Shown: one piece after another, positions 29,140 to 38,495 of the stretch
Numbering within the stretch: position 1 is the stretch's first letter
How the letters are laid out: each line of letters begins with the position of its first letter
Source: Reyranella sp.
GTDB taxonomy: Bacteria > Pseudomonadota > Alphaproteobacteria > Reyranellales > Reyranellaceae
Length of the DNA: 64,000 nucleotides
Assembly (NCBI RefSeq): GCF_030651995.1
Contig: NZ_JAUSBN010000052.1
Coordinates: 61,824-125,823, forward strand
Reading direction: 5' to 3'
The notes under the pieces: model-generated
What the model saw: the letters and a program-made list of their open reading frames with translations, nothing else
What the model was told of the DNA's origin: nothing
Databases searched by the model: none
Made by a program: the position numbers and the translations under genes

Positions 29140-29526
29140 TTACAGAGGAAGGAGAGAGACACCCAAGGCGCGCGCCGCCAGAGCAAGGCGGTCATCGTAC
29201 GTCGCCAGGTCGACGGTCTGACCGCGCGACCGCAGAAACTCGATCGACGCGAGATGAAGCGCATCGAGCGTACGGACGGGAACGGGAAAGGGGTCGAGCG
29301 CGCGCGCCAGGATCGGAGGTGCAAGCTCGATCAGGGTAACGCGCCCGAGCAGCGCCCGCGCTTCCTCGCCATGGGAGAGACCAAGACCGCGCGCATGCAA
29401 GCGGGTCCACATCTCGTGTTCCAGCAACCGGCTCGACACGAGCGACTGCCGCCAAAGGGCCTCCGGCGGCGCACGATCTTCCGCGAGCATGTGGGCCAGG
29501 GCGACCGATGTATCGAGATAGATCAA
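29140..29526 (-). CDS. type II toxin-antitoxin PIN-domain toxin (VapC family)
   Basis: 'MIYLDTSVALAHMLAEDRAPPEAL...LDALHLASIEFLRSRGQTVDLATYDDRLALAARALG'. Confidence 0.88.
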   Translation of the reverse strand: MIYLDTSVALAHMLAEDRAPPEALWRQSLVSSRLLEHEMWTRLHARGLGLSHGEEARALLGRVTLIELAPPILARALDPFPVPVRTLDALHLASIEFLRSRGQTVDLATYDDRLALAARALGVSLLPL

Positions 29527-29813
29527 CGGGCGTCGCGATCCTCGCGCAGCTCGGCCAGGATATCGTCGAAGGGCGCCACGGGACGACGGGGTGGCACGCC
29601 GCTTGCGGCGAGCGGTGGCGGTGCGATCCAGCCTTGCCGCACGGCGTCCGCCAGCAAGGCATCGCCCGGAGACGCACTTCGCCCGGAGGCCGGCGGTACG
29701 AGTTCGGCAACGACCCGGTTGCGGTCGGTGACGAGAACGGTCTCGCCGGCCGCCGCCGCCCGCACATATTCGCTGAGCTGGTTCTTCAGGTCCTTGATGC
29801 CGACGATGCGCAT
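29523..29813 (-). CDS. type II antitoxin, Phd/YefM family
   Basis: 'MRIVGIKDLKNQLSEYVRAAAAGETVLVTDRNRVVAELVPP'; 4-bp overlap with toxin start. Confidence 0.88.
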   Translation of the reverse strand: MRIVGIKDLKNQLSEYVRAAAAGETVLVTDRNRVVAELVPPASGRSASPGDALLADAVRQGWIAPPPLAASGVPPRRPVAPFDDILAELREDRDAR

Positions 29814-29910
29814 GCCAACAAGGTAGCTACTCGTAGCCACCCATTCAATCCACCGCTGGGCCGAACCGCTAACTTGACGGGTTGACCGGTTAGAGGGAAA
29901 GGTCGAGCCC

Positions 29911-30462
29911 ATGAGCGCCCGCGATTTCGCCCTGTTCGACACGCCGATCGGCACCTGCGCCGTCGCCTGGAGCGGTCGCGGCATCGCCGGGCTTCAGCTT
30001 CCCGAGGCGAACCCGGCGGCGACGCGCGCCCGCGTCAAACGTCGCTGGCCCGATGCCGTCGAAGCGAGCTCGGTGCCGGCCGGCGTGCAGCGCGCGCTCG
30101 ATCGCGTGCAGTCACTCCTGGCAGGCGATGCCGTCGATCTCGCCGACATCCCGCTCGACCTCGAAGCCGCGCCCGAGTTCCACCGCAGGGTTTACGAGGT
30201 GGCGCGCACCATTCCGCCCGGCCGCACCATGACCTATGGCGAGATCGCGCGGCGTCTCGGCGTGCCGCACGAATCGCGCGAGGTCGGCCAGGCGCTGGGC
30301 AAGAACCCGGTGGCCATCATCGTGCCCTGCCATCGCGTGCTGGGTGCCGACGGGAGGATGGGCGGCTTCTCGGCCAATGGCGGCGTCTCGACCAAGCGGC
30401 GCATGCTGGAAATCGAGGGCGCGGCCGAGGTCGGCGCGGGGCCTCTCTTTGCAGCTCGATGA
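29911..30462 (+). CDS. methylated-DNA--[protein]-cysteine S-methyltransferase
   Basis: 'RTIPPGRTMTYGEIARRLGVPHESREVGQALGKNPVAIIVPCHRVLGADG' with PCHRV motif. Confidence 0.93.
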   Translation: MSARDFALFDTPIGTCAVAWSGRGIAGLQLPEANPAATRARVKRRWPDAVEASSVPAGVQRALDRVQSLLAGDAVDLADIPLDLEAAPEFHRRVYEVARTIPPGRTMTYGEIARRLGVPHESREVGQALGKNPVAIIVPCHRVLGADGRMGGFSANGGVSTKRRMLEIEGAAEVGAGPLFAAR

Positions 30463-31097
30463 ACCGTTTCACGTTCAAGCCGGCGAAAGCCATCGCGCAT
30501 CTCAGGGCCGCCGATCCTACGCTGGCCGCGATCATCGACACGGTCGGCCCCTTCCGCATGCAGCTCAAGGTCTCGCGCAGTCTGTTCGGCTCGCTGGCCG
30601 AGGCCATCGTCTACCAGCAGCTCTCGAACAAGGCGGCCGCCACCATCTACGGCAGGGTGGAGGCGCTCTATCCCGACGCGCCCGATGGCTTCACGCCGCG
30701 TCACATCCTGAAGACACCGGACGACGCCTTGCGCGGCTGCGGTCTGTCGCACGCCAAGGTGCTGGCGGTGCAGGACCTGGCACGCCGTGTCGAGGGCGGC
30801 GAACTGCCGACGCTCGACGAGGCGCTGGCGATCCCCGACGCCGAACTGATCGAGCGCCTGGTGACGGTCCGCGGCATCGGCCGCTGGAGCGCCGAGATGT
30901 TCCTGATGTTCCGCCTCGGCCGCCCCGACGTGCTGCCGCTCGACGACTACAGTCTGCGCAAGGCCTACGCCAAGGCGTTCAGGAAGCGCGCGTTGCCCTC
31001 ACCGCAAGCGCTGGAGAAAGCCGGTGAGAAATGGCGGCCCTATCGCACGGTGGCGAGCTGGTATCTGTGGCGCGTGCTGGACCTGCCTTCTTCATAA
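30459..31097 (+). CDS. DNA-3-methyladenine glycosylase (AlkA-like HhH-GPD)
   Basis: 'LAEAIVYQQLSNKAAATIYGRVEAL...TVRGIGRWSAEMFLMFRLGRPDVLPLDDYSLRKAY'; ATGA overlap. Confidence 0.92.
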   Translation: MNRFTFKPAKAIAHLRAADPTLAAIIDTVGPFRMQLKVSRSLFGSLAEAIVYQQLSNKAAATIYGRVEALYPDAPDGFTPRHILKTPDDALRGCGLSHAKVLAVQDLARRVEGGELPTLDEALAIPDAELIERLVTVRGIGRWSAEMFLMFRLGRPDVLPLDDYSLRKAYAKAFRKRALPSPQALEKAGEKWRPYRTVASWYLWRVLDLPSS

Positions 31098-31169
31098 CAG
31101 CGCGGCGAGGTGAAGCCTCGTTCATCTGACGCCACTGGAGTGACACGTTTGCTATGACATAATCGGCAC

Positions 31170-32561
31170 ATGGCCCTGCTGTTCTCCAATACCGTCGACC
31201 GTACCCTCGAACGACTTCGCACTGCTTTCGTCGACACCGCCCGCGGCGCCCGCGAGGCGGTGGGCGCGCCGCTCCGGCCCGATCTTCCCGACGACGACAT
31301 CCCGCGCCTGAAAAGCCGAATCGACGCCTGCCTCGAAGGCAAGGGCGGCGAGACGGCGCGTCGCGGCCGGGCCGCCGAACTGGGGCAGGCCTACCTGTCG
31401 CTCTCGCCCGCGGGTCGCAAGAAGTTCCTGATGACCCTGGCGCGCGACTACGGCCTGCCGCGCGAGGCCGCGATGAAGACGGTCGACCATTGGCGCGCCG
31501 GCAAGGAGCCCGCCCGGGCGTTGCGTCGCGAACTGGAGCCGCCGGCTGTGCGGCTGCTGCGCGAGTTCGTCGGCGTGCCGCAGGGTGTGAAGTTCGTGGT
31601 CGACCTGCGCGCCGAGTTGCTGGCGTTGGGTCGCAGCGACGCCGCGGCCAAGGCGCTGAGCGAGGATTTGCGCTCGCTGCTGGGGGCCTGGTTCGACGTG
31701 GCCTTCCTCGATCTGGTGCGCATCGACTGGGCCTCGCCCGCCTCGCTGCTGGAAAAACTGGTGACCTACGAGGCCGTGCACGCCATCCGTTCCTGGCGCG
31801 ACCTCAAGAACCGGCTCGATTCGGACCGCCGCTGCTTCGCCTTCTTCCATCCGCGCATGCCCGACGAGCCGCTGATCTTCGTCGAGGTGGCGCTGGTCGA
31901 CGGCATGGCGGGCAACGTGCAACGCCTGCTCGACGCGCGCGACGAGACGCACGATCCCAAGCACGCCAACACCGCGATTTTCTATTCGATCTCGAACTGC
32001 CAGCAGGGGCTGGCGGGCATCAGCTTCGGCAACTTCCTGATCAAGCGCGTCGCCGACCAGCTGTCGCGCGACCTGCCCAACATCAAGGACTTCGCGACCC
32101 TGTCGCCGATTCCCGGCCTGCGCCAGCATGTCGAGCACCGGTTCAAGACCGAGGGCGACGGCGCGCTGACCCAGAACGAGATCGCCTCGCTGGGGCCGGT
32201 CATCGACGACGCACACGGCGCGGCGGCCGTCCTCAAGCTCCTGGCGCGCCCGATCTGGTGGGAGGTGCCCGCCATCGACAAGGCGCTGCGCCCGATCCTG
32301 ACGCGGCTCGCCGCCGTCTATCTCACCGCCACCGACAAGGGCCGCGCGCTCGACCGGGTGGCGCATTTTCACCTCGGCAACGGCGCCGTCGTCGAGCGGC
32401 TCAACTGGCTGGGCGACACCAGCGCCAATGGGTTCAAGCAGTCCTACGGCATGATGGTGAATTACCGCTACAAGCTCTCCGACGTCGACGCCAACCACGA
32501 GGCCTATGCCGCCGGCAAGGTCGTCGCCAGCCGCGAGGTGCGGGGGCAGGCGAAAAGTTGA
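31170..32561 (+). CDS. malonyl-CoA decarboxylase
   Basis: 'CFAFFHPRMPDEPLIFVEVALVDGMAGNVQRLLD', 'AIFYSISNCQQGLAGISFGNFLIKRVADQL'. Confidence 0.92.
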   Translation: MALLFSNTVDRTLERLRTAFVDTARGAREAVGAPLRPDLPDDDIPRLKSRIDACLEGKGGETARRGRAAELGQAYLSLSPAGRKKFLMTLARDYGLPREAAMKTVDHWRAGKEPARALRRELEPPAVRLLREFVGVPQGVKFVVDLRAELLALGRSDAAAKALSEDLRSLLGAWFDVAFLDLVRIDWASPASLLEKLVTYEAVHAIRSWRDLKNRLDSDRRCFAFFHPRMPDEPLIFVEVALVDGMAGNVQRLLDARDETHDPKHANTAIFYSISNCQQGLAGISFGNFLIKRVADQLSRDLPNIKDFATLSPIPGLRQHVEHRFKTEGDGALTQNEIASLGPVIDDAHGAAAVLKLLARPIWWEVPAIDKALRPILTRLAAVYLTATDKGRALDRVAHFHLGNGAVVERLNWLGDTSANGFKQSYGMMVNYRYKLSDVDANHEAYAAGKVVASREVRGQAKS

Positions 32562-32669
32562 GCCCGTGAGCCAGCTTCCGCGGTGATATGCGGCCGTGCA
32601 TGAGCGCGCGACATGGCCACACCATGCAATTGATGGTTTAGTTCCCTCTTCACCGTAGGGGGACGGCGA

Positions 32670-34073
32670 ATGTCGATGACGGACATGCCTGCAGGCGCGC
32701 CCGCGTCCGGGAAAAAGCGCATCATCCTGCTGCTCGATGGCACGTGGAACGACCGGGATTTCGGCAACTCGGACACGAACGTCGTCAGGCTGCAGCGGAT
32801 AATCGCCGAAACCTTGCGCGACAGGAAGGACACTGGCGACGTCCGTCCTCAGGATCCAACGAAGATCACCAGCTCGATCGACGATGTCGACGGCACCATC
32901 AATATCGTGTTCTACGAGCGCGGCATCGGCACGTCGTGGCAGGACCGGCTGAAGGGCGGCATCTTCGGGTCGGGCATGCCGCAGAAAATCAGGAATGCCT
33001 ACCGTTTCCTGTCCTTCCACTACGAGCCCGGCTGCGAAGTTTTCGTATTCGGGTTTTCGCGCGGCGCCTACACGGCCAGGTCCCTCGTGGGATTCATCGG
33101 CGCCGCCGGGTTGCTGCGCTGCCAGGACTGTACGAAGACCAACGAAGCGTTGGCCTGGGCCTACTATCGAACACCACCAAATGAACGCCTGCCGGGCGTG
33201 CATGCGGCACTTACCCCCTACGTCCATGATCGCGATAAGTTCCGCATCTCGTGCGTCGGCGTCTTCGATACCGTGGGAGCCCTCGGCGTCCCGCTTCACA
33301 GGTTCAAACTCTTCAATCGCGACAAGTATCAGTTCCACGATGTCGACCTGTCATCGATCACGGAGCTCAATCTTCACGCCGTTGCGATCGATGAGCACCG
33401 GCAGCCTTTCGAGGCGACCGTCTGGCGGCGCCCGAAATTCAAGCGCTACCTCAGCCGTACGGAGCAGGTATGGTTTCCCGGCGTCCATGCCGATGTCGGC
33501 GGAAGCTACATTCCCGAAGCCGATCGGCGGCGCGACAATCCCCGATCCCTCGACGACGTGACGCTCGACTGGATGCTGAAGCGGGTGACGAAGAAGTTTC
33601 CCAGATTTCCGGCGGATCCAAAGAAATGGAAACTCATCGAACCAGGCTGGGCGACGGCGGCGCAGCACGAAAGCCGTCTCCGCTTCTACCGCCTCATGCC
33701 TCTCACATTACGGTCGATCGGCAACTACCCGATCCGCGATCTGCCCCGTTTCCACTACAACGGCTGCTATGATCGCCACGCCGTTCCCATGTGGGAGAAG
33801 GTTCATATTTCGTCCCTCCAGCGCCTTGGCGAGACCATCGAGACCCGCACGGGCAAGCAGGTTTCCCGTGCTCGTTACCTGCCCCGGAACCTGATCTCGG
33901 CGCTTCCCGTCATACGGGCCACCTACCGCGAGCCTGTCGAAGAAGCACCGGACGACATGCACTACCAGATCCGAATCGTGAACTGGGACGGCGAGGAATT
34001 CCTGCCAACGGATCCGGAGCACCGGACCGCCGCCCGGACGATCGTCCAGGCGGCCGTGGACCGAATGAAGTAG
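32670..34073 (+). CDS. DUF2235 (Tle1-like alpha/beta hydrolase) domain protein
   Basis: 'IILLLDGTWNDRDFGNSDTNVVRLQRII...VFGFSRGAYTARSLVGFIGAAGLL'. Confidence 0.9.
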   Translation: MSMTDMPAGAPASGKKRIILLLDGTWNDRDFGNSDTNVVRLQRIIAETLRDRKDTGDVRPQDPTKITSSIDDVDGTINIVFYERGIGTSWQDRLKGGIFGSGMPQKIRNAYRFLSFHYEPGCEVFVFGFSRGAYTARSLVGFIGAAGLLRCQDCTKTNEALAWAYYRTPPNERLPGVHAALTPYVHDRDKFRISCVGVFDTVGALGVPLHRFKLFNRDKYQFHDVDLSSITELNLHAVAIDEHRQPFEATVWRRPKFKRYLSRTEQVWFPGVHADVGGSYIPEADRRRDNPRSLDDVTLDWMLKRVTKKFPRFPADPKKWKLIEPGWATAAQHESRLRFYRLMPLTLRSIGNYPIRDLPRFHYNGCYDRHAVPMWEKVHISSLQRLGETIETRTGKQVSRARYLPRNLISALPVIRATYREPVEEAPDDMHYQIRIVNWDGEEFLPTDPEHRTAARTIVQAAVDRMK

Positions 34074-34078
34074 CGGCC

Positions 34079-35011
34079 CTACTTGTTCAGATACTCGAGC
34101 TTCAGCCCCGGACGCGGCCATTCGAAGCTGACCAGCTTGCCGGTCATCGACAGCGTGGCGTAGGCGGTGCGCAGGTCCGGTCCGCCGAAGCAGACGTTGG
34201 TGACCATCGGGTCGGGGAACTTGTGCTGCGTCACCGACTTTCCGTCGGGCGAGATGTCGGAGACGGCGCCGGTGATCAGGGTCGCGACGCAGATGTGGCC
34301 GGCCGAATCGACGGCCAGCGAATCGAACATCTGGTAGCCGCCGAGGCCCGCCACCACCCGGCCCTTTTCGCCGCGATAGGGGCCGTTGGCGTCCTTGATC
34401 GTGCCGGGCGACGACAGATCGAAGGCCCAGAGGCGCGCGGTCGGGGTCTCCACGACATAAAGCGTCTTGCCGTCAGGCGAGAGGCCGCAGCCGTTGGGGC
34501 GCTCCAGCGGGAACACTTTTTGCTCGATCTTCGAGCCGTCGGCCCTGGCGTAGTAGACGGCGCCACGATCGCTGTCGTACTCGCGCGTCTTGCCGAGGTC
34601 GGTGAACCAGAAGCCGCCGGCATCGTCGAACACGAGATCGTTCGGGCCGTTCAGCTTGCGGCCGTCGCAGCTGTCGTACAGCGTCTCGAACTTGCCGGTC
34701 TCCGGGTCGACCACCTGGATCGAGCCGCCTTTGTACGAGGCCGGCGCCGTGCCCGGGAAGAGGCGGCCGTCGGACCGCTCGACCCAGTTGAAGCCGCCAT
34801 TGTTGGTCACGTAGATCTTGCCGCCAGGGCCCATCGCCGCGCCGTTGGGGCCGCCGCCAAGCTTGGCAATGATGTGCTGCTTGCCGTCGGGCGTGACGCG
34901 GGTGAGCGTCTCGCGCGCGATCTCGACCAGGATGACCGAACCGTCCGGCATGGCCACCGGACCCTCGGGGAACCTGAGGCCCGAAGTGATCTCCTTGAAC
35001 GGCGTCGTCAT
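34079..35011 (-). CDS. SMP-30/gluconolactonase/LRE family protein
   Basis: 'LRFPEGPVAMPDGSVILVEIARETLTRVTPDGK...LNGPNDLVFDDAGGFWFTDLG'. Confidence 0.92.
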   Translation of the reverse strand: MTTPFKEITSGLRFPEGPVAMPDGSVILVEIARETLTRVTPDGKQHIIAKLGGGPNGAAMGPGGKIYVTNNGGFNWVERSDGRLFPGTAPASYKGGSIQVVDPETGKFETLYDSCDGRKLNGPNDLVFDDAGGFWFTDLGKTREYDSDRGAVYYARADGSKIEQKVFPLERPNGCGLSPDGKTLYVVETPTARLWAFDLSSPGTIKDANGPYRGEKGRVVAGLGGYQMFDSLAVDSAGHICVATLITGAVSDISPDGKSVTQHKFPDPMVTNVCFGGPDLRTAYATLSMTGKLVSFEWPRPGLKLEYLNK

Positions 35012-35044
35012 GGTGGTCTCTCCCGTGATCGTATTCTTGTAGTC

Positions 35045-35833
35045 CTACTTGCCCTTGAAGGCGGGCTTGCGCTTGGCGAGGAAGGCCGCGACGCCCTCCT
35101 TGAAGTCCTCGCTCTTGCCCAGCTCGCGCTGGAAGTCGCGCTCGACGTCGAGCTGCTGCGACAGCGTGTTGCCGCTGGCGCGGTTCATCGCCTCCTTGAT
35201 GCGGGCGAGCGACATCGTCGGCCCGTCCGCGAGGCGGCGCGCGAGGTCGCCTGCCGTCTTCATGAGATCGGCATCCTCGACCACGTCCCAGATCAGGCCC
35301 CAGTCCTTGGCCTGCTGGGCGCTGATCTGCGGCGCCAGCATCGCCAGCGCCCGCGCCCGCTGCTCGCCCACCAGACGCGGCAGGAACCAGGTGCTGCCGC
35401 CGTCGGGCAGCAGGCCGATGCGGGCGAAGGCCTGCAGGAAGGACGCCGACTTGCCCGCCACGGCGATGTCGGAGGCGAGCGCGAAGCTCATGCCGACGCC
35501 GGCCGCCGGGCCGTTCACCGCCGCCACGATCGGCTTGGGGACGCTGCGCATCAGGCGGATCACGGGATTGAAGAACTTGTCGAGCGCCTCGCCCGAGTCC
35601 GAGGTGTTGCCCTTTGCGCGGTCGGGATCGGCGAGGTCGGCGCCGGCGCAGAAGCCGCGACCCGCGCCGGTCAGCAGCACGGCGCGCACAGAGGCGTCGG
35701 CCGCGAGCTCCTCCCAGCACTGCTTCAGCTCGCCGATCATCTTGCGCGACACGGCATTCAGCCGGTCCGGCGCGTTCAGGGTCAGGGTGGCGAGGCCGTC
35801 TTCCTTGGCGATCTGGATCTTCTCGTAGGTCAT
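35045..35833 (-). CDS. enoyl-CoA hydratase/isomerase family protein
   Basis: 'VRAVLLTGAGRGFCAGADLA...PIVAAVNGPAAGVGMSFALASDIAVAG'. Confidence 0.93.
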   Translation of the reverse strand: MTYEKIQIAKEDGLATLTLNAPDRLNAVSRKMIGELKQCWEELAADASVRAVLLTGAGRGFCAGADLADPDRAKGNTSDSGEALDKFFNPVIRLMRSVPKPIVAAVNGPAAGVGMSFALASDIAVAGKSASFLQAFARIGLLPDGGSTWFLPRLVGEQRARALAMLAPQISAQQAKDWGLIWDVVEDADLMKTAGDLARRLADGPTMSLARIKEAMNRASGNTLSQQLDVERDFQRELGKSEDFKEGVAAFLAKRKPAFKGK

Positions 35834-35844
35834 TCTTTCGTCTC

Positions 35845-36651
35845 TCAACGTCCGGTGAAATGGGGGGCGCGCTTGGCGAGGAAGGCCGCAACGCCCTCCT
35901 TGAAATCCTCGCTCTTGCCGAGCTCGCGCTGGTGGTCGCGTTCGAGGTCGAGCTGCTGGTCAAGCGTGTTGGTGGCGGCCGCGTTGATCGCGCCCTTGAT
36001 CGCCGCATAGGAGCGGGTCGGGCCGGTGGCGAGCTTCCTGGCGATCTTGCCGGCCTCGTCCATCAGGGCGGCATCGTCGACGACCTGCCAGACCATGCCC
36101 ATGCGCGCGGCCTCCTCGGCCGGGACGGAGGTGCCGAGCATCGCGAGCGCGCGGGCCCGGGCATCGCCCACCGTGTGCGGCAGGAACCAGGTGCCGCCCA
36201 GGTCGGGGATCAGCGAGATGCGCACGAAGGCCTGGTCGAAACGGGCCGAGCGCGCGGCGATCACGATATCGCAGGCCAGCGCCAAGTTGGCGCCACCGCC
36301 GGCCGCCACACCGTTCACGGCCGCCACGATGGGCTTCGGGAGATCGCGCATGGCCCGGATCATCGGATTGAAGATTCGGTCCATGGCCGCGCCGACGTCG
36401 CGCGGGCCCGAGGCCCCCGCATCGCCGGGACCGCCGCCGGCGAGGTCGGCGCCGGCGCAGAAGCCGCGGCCGGTGCCGGTCAGCAGCACGGCGCGCACGG
36501 CATCGTCGTCGCGGGCGCGCTTCAGCTCGGCGTTCATGGTTTCGATCAGTTGATGGCTCATGGCGTTCAGCCGCTGCGGGCGGTTGAGCGTCAGGGTCAG
36601 CACGCCGCCCTCGAGGGCGGACAGAACGGGCGTTTCTCGTGTTTCAGTCAT
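35845..36651 (-). CDS. enoyl-CoA hydratase/isomerase family protein (tandem paralogue)
   Basis: 'VRAVLLTGTGRGFCAGADLAGG...PIVAAVNGVAAGGGANLALACDIVIAA'; shares RELGKSEDFKEGVAAFLAKR tail with neighbour. Confidence 0.93.
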   Translation of the reverse strand: MTETRETPVLSALEGGVLTLTLNRPQRLNAMSHQLIETMNAELKRARDDDAVRAVLLTGTGRGFCAGADLAGGGPGDAGASGPRDVGAAMDRIFNPMIRAMRDLPKPIVAAVNGVAAGGGANLALACDIVIAARSARFDQAFVRISLIPDLGGTWFLPHTVGDARARALAMLGTSVPAEEAARMGMVWQVVDDAALMDEAGKIARKLATGPTRSYAAIKGAINAAATNTLDQQLDLERDHQRELGKSEDFKEGVAAFLAKRAPHFTGR

Positions 36652-36732
36652 GGGCCGCAAGACTGGCATGGCCGAATCGGCCGCGCCATCCGGTCGCGTC
36701 GCATCGCGGCACTCGGTCCCTTATCCGGGAGT

Positions 36733-37179
36733 ATGGCCTCAATCCTCATTCTTGTCGGCACCGAGTCGGGCAATGCCCAGATGGTGGCCGACGCGCTGCA
36801 ACCCGTGCTGGCGAGTGCCGGACACGCCGTCGACGTCACCGACAAGGCCGCGACCGCCGCCGACCTGGAGGCGCACGACGTGCTCCTCGCGGTCTGCGCG
36901 ACCCACGGCTCGGGCGACATCCCGACCAACATCCTGCCGCTGGTGGAGACACTGGAGCGCGACAAGCCCGACCTGTCGGGCCATCGCTACGGCGTCATCG
37001 CGCTGGGCGACATGACCTACCAGGACACGTTCTGCGGCGGCGGCAAGAAGGTCGACCAGGCGCTGGAGCGGTGCGGCGCCCGGAAGGTCGGCGACCGGCT
37101 CGAAATCGACGCCTCCGAGCAGCCCCTGCCCGACGAGGAAGCGCTGACCTGGATCGAGGGCTGGAAGACGAAGGTCTGA
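36733..37179 (+). CDS. flavodoxin domain protein (MioC-like)
   Basis: 'SILILVGTESGNAQMVADAL...HDVLLAVCATHGSGDIPTN...RYGVIALGDMTYQDTFCGGGKKVDQAL'. Confidence 0.88.
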   Translation: MASILILVGTESGNAQMVADALQPVLASAGHAVDVTDKAATAADLEAHDVLLAVCATHGSGDIPTNILPLVETLERDKPDLSGHRYGVIALGDMTYQDTFCGGGKKVDQALERCGARKVGDRLEIDASEQPLPDEEALTWIEGWKTKV

Positions 37180-37182
37180 AGG

Positions 37183-37280
37183 AAAGGTCCTTCGCTGCGC
37201 TCAGGATGACAATGTTGTTGGGTCGACGCGGTGCGCCAACTCCGAAAATGTTGTCATCCTGAGCGCAGCGAAGGACCTTT
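37183..37280. repeat. perfect 30-bp inverted repeat, REP-like, between convergent genes
   Basis: AAAGGTCCTTCGCTGCGCTCAGGATGACAA (37183-37212) and exact inverse (37251-37280). Confidence 0.95.
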
Positions 37281-37283
37281 GGC

Positions 37284-38495
37284 TCAGTCCGGCAGCGTGA
37301 AGATCTCGACCGGCTCGCGGACACCGCGCAGGCGGTGCTTGCCCAGGGATTTCATCGGGCGCGGGCAGTCCTGGTTGAATTCGGCGGAGGCGCAGACGCG
37401 GACGCCGAGGGCCTTGGTGAGGCCCTGGAGCCGCGAGGCGCGGTTGACCGCGGAGCCGATGACGGTGAAGTCGAGCCGGTCCTCGGTGCCGATATTGCCG
37501 AAGGTGACCGTCCCGACGTGGAGCCCGATGCCGAACTTGATCGGCTCGGCGCCGGCCGTGGCGCGCGCCTCGTTGGCGGCTTCGGCATCGGCGATCAACT
37601 TGCGCGCGGCGTCGAGCGCGGCCGCTGTCACCATCGGCATGAACAGCGCATCCTCGGCCGGAAAATAGGCCATCACGCCGTCGCCGATGAACTTCAGGAT
37701 CTCGCCGCCATGTTTGGCGAGCGCATCGCCCACCAACTGGAAGTAGTTGTTCAGCAGTTCGAGCACCTGGTCGGGAGGCAGGCGCTCGTTGAGGCCAGTG
37801 AAGTCGCGCAGGTCCGAGAACCAGAGCACCGCCCGGATCTCCTCGCCGTCGCCGCGGCGGATCATGCCGCGCAGGATGCGCTCGCCGACCTGGCGGCCGA
37901 GATAGGTCTGGGCGACGGTCTGGGCGACGCTCTCCTCGATGTACATCTCGGTCACCGCGCCCATCATGTCGACCAGGCGCGTCAGGTCGTCGATGTCGGC
38001 GTCGCTGAAGCCGTCCTTACGATCGGTCGCGAAGGCCACGACCGGCAGCGGCCCGTCGCGGCGTACGCGCATCGGCAGCGAGAAGTAATCGGCGCCGCCG
38101 CCGTCCTTGACCTCGTGCAGAACGTGATGGTGCCGCTCGGTCAGGCCGTCGAGCCGGTAGCGGACCGGGGTGCCCCCTTCCCGCACCTCCTGCAGGGGGC
38201 TGCCGATATAGGCCGGGGTGAACTGAACGCCGTAGGCCCGGGTGATCGTCTCGGCCCGCTCGCCGCGCCGCCACAGGAAGCCCATCGCCTGGAGCTGCGG
38301 GTGGACGAGTTGCAGGCCGATATACGTGCGCCAGACCGGGATGCCGGCCTCGAGCACGCGATTCATGAGCTGCTCGAGGAAGGCGTCCGGTCTCCGGACC
38401 AGCCGGCCTTCCCGGATCAACCATTTCTCGACCGGCAGCAGCCGATCCGCTGCCGGCGCGGTAAAAGGAGACGCCTCGCTGCTCAGGAGCCGCTC
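37284..38495 (-). CDS. adenylate/guanylate cyclase domain-containing protein
   Basis: 'EEIRAVLWFSDLRDFTGLNERLPPDQVLELLNNYFQLVGDALAKHGGEILKFIGDGVMAYF'; start approximate. Confidence 0.87.
   Translation of the reverse strand, partial: ERLLSSEASPFTAPAADRLLPVEKWLIREGRLVRRPDAFLEQLMNRVLEAGIPVWRTYIGLQLVHPQLQAMGFLWRRGERAETITRAYGVQFTPAYIGSPLQEVREGGTPVRYRLDGLTERHHHVLHEVKDGGGADYFSLPMRVRRDGPLPVVAFATDRKDGFSDADIDDLTRLVDMMGAVTEMYIEESVAQTVAQTYLGRQVGERILRGMIRRGDGEEIRAVLWFSDLRDFTGLNERLPPDQVLELLNNYFQLVGDALAKHGGEILKFIGDGVMAYFPAEDALFMPMVTAAALDAARKLIADAEAANEARATAGAEPIKFGIGLHVGTVTFGNIGTEDRLDFTVIGSAVNRASRLQGLTKALGVRVCASAEFNQDCPRPMKSLGKHRLRGVREPVEIFTLPD

Noticed and set aside
33791-36010. 739-aa plus-strand ORF
   Set aside because: Antisense to SMP-30 and enoyl-CoA hydratase genes; Arg/Ala/His-rich shadow ORF produced by high GC.
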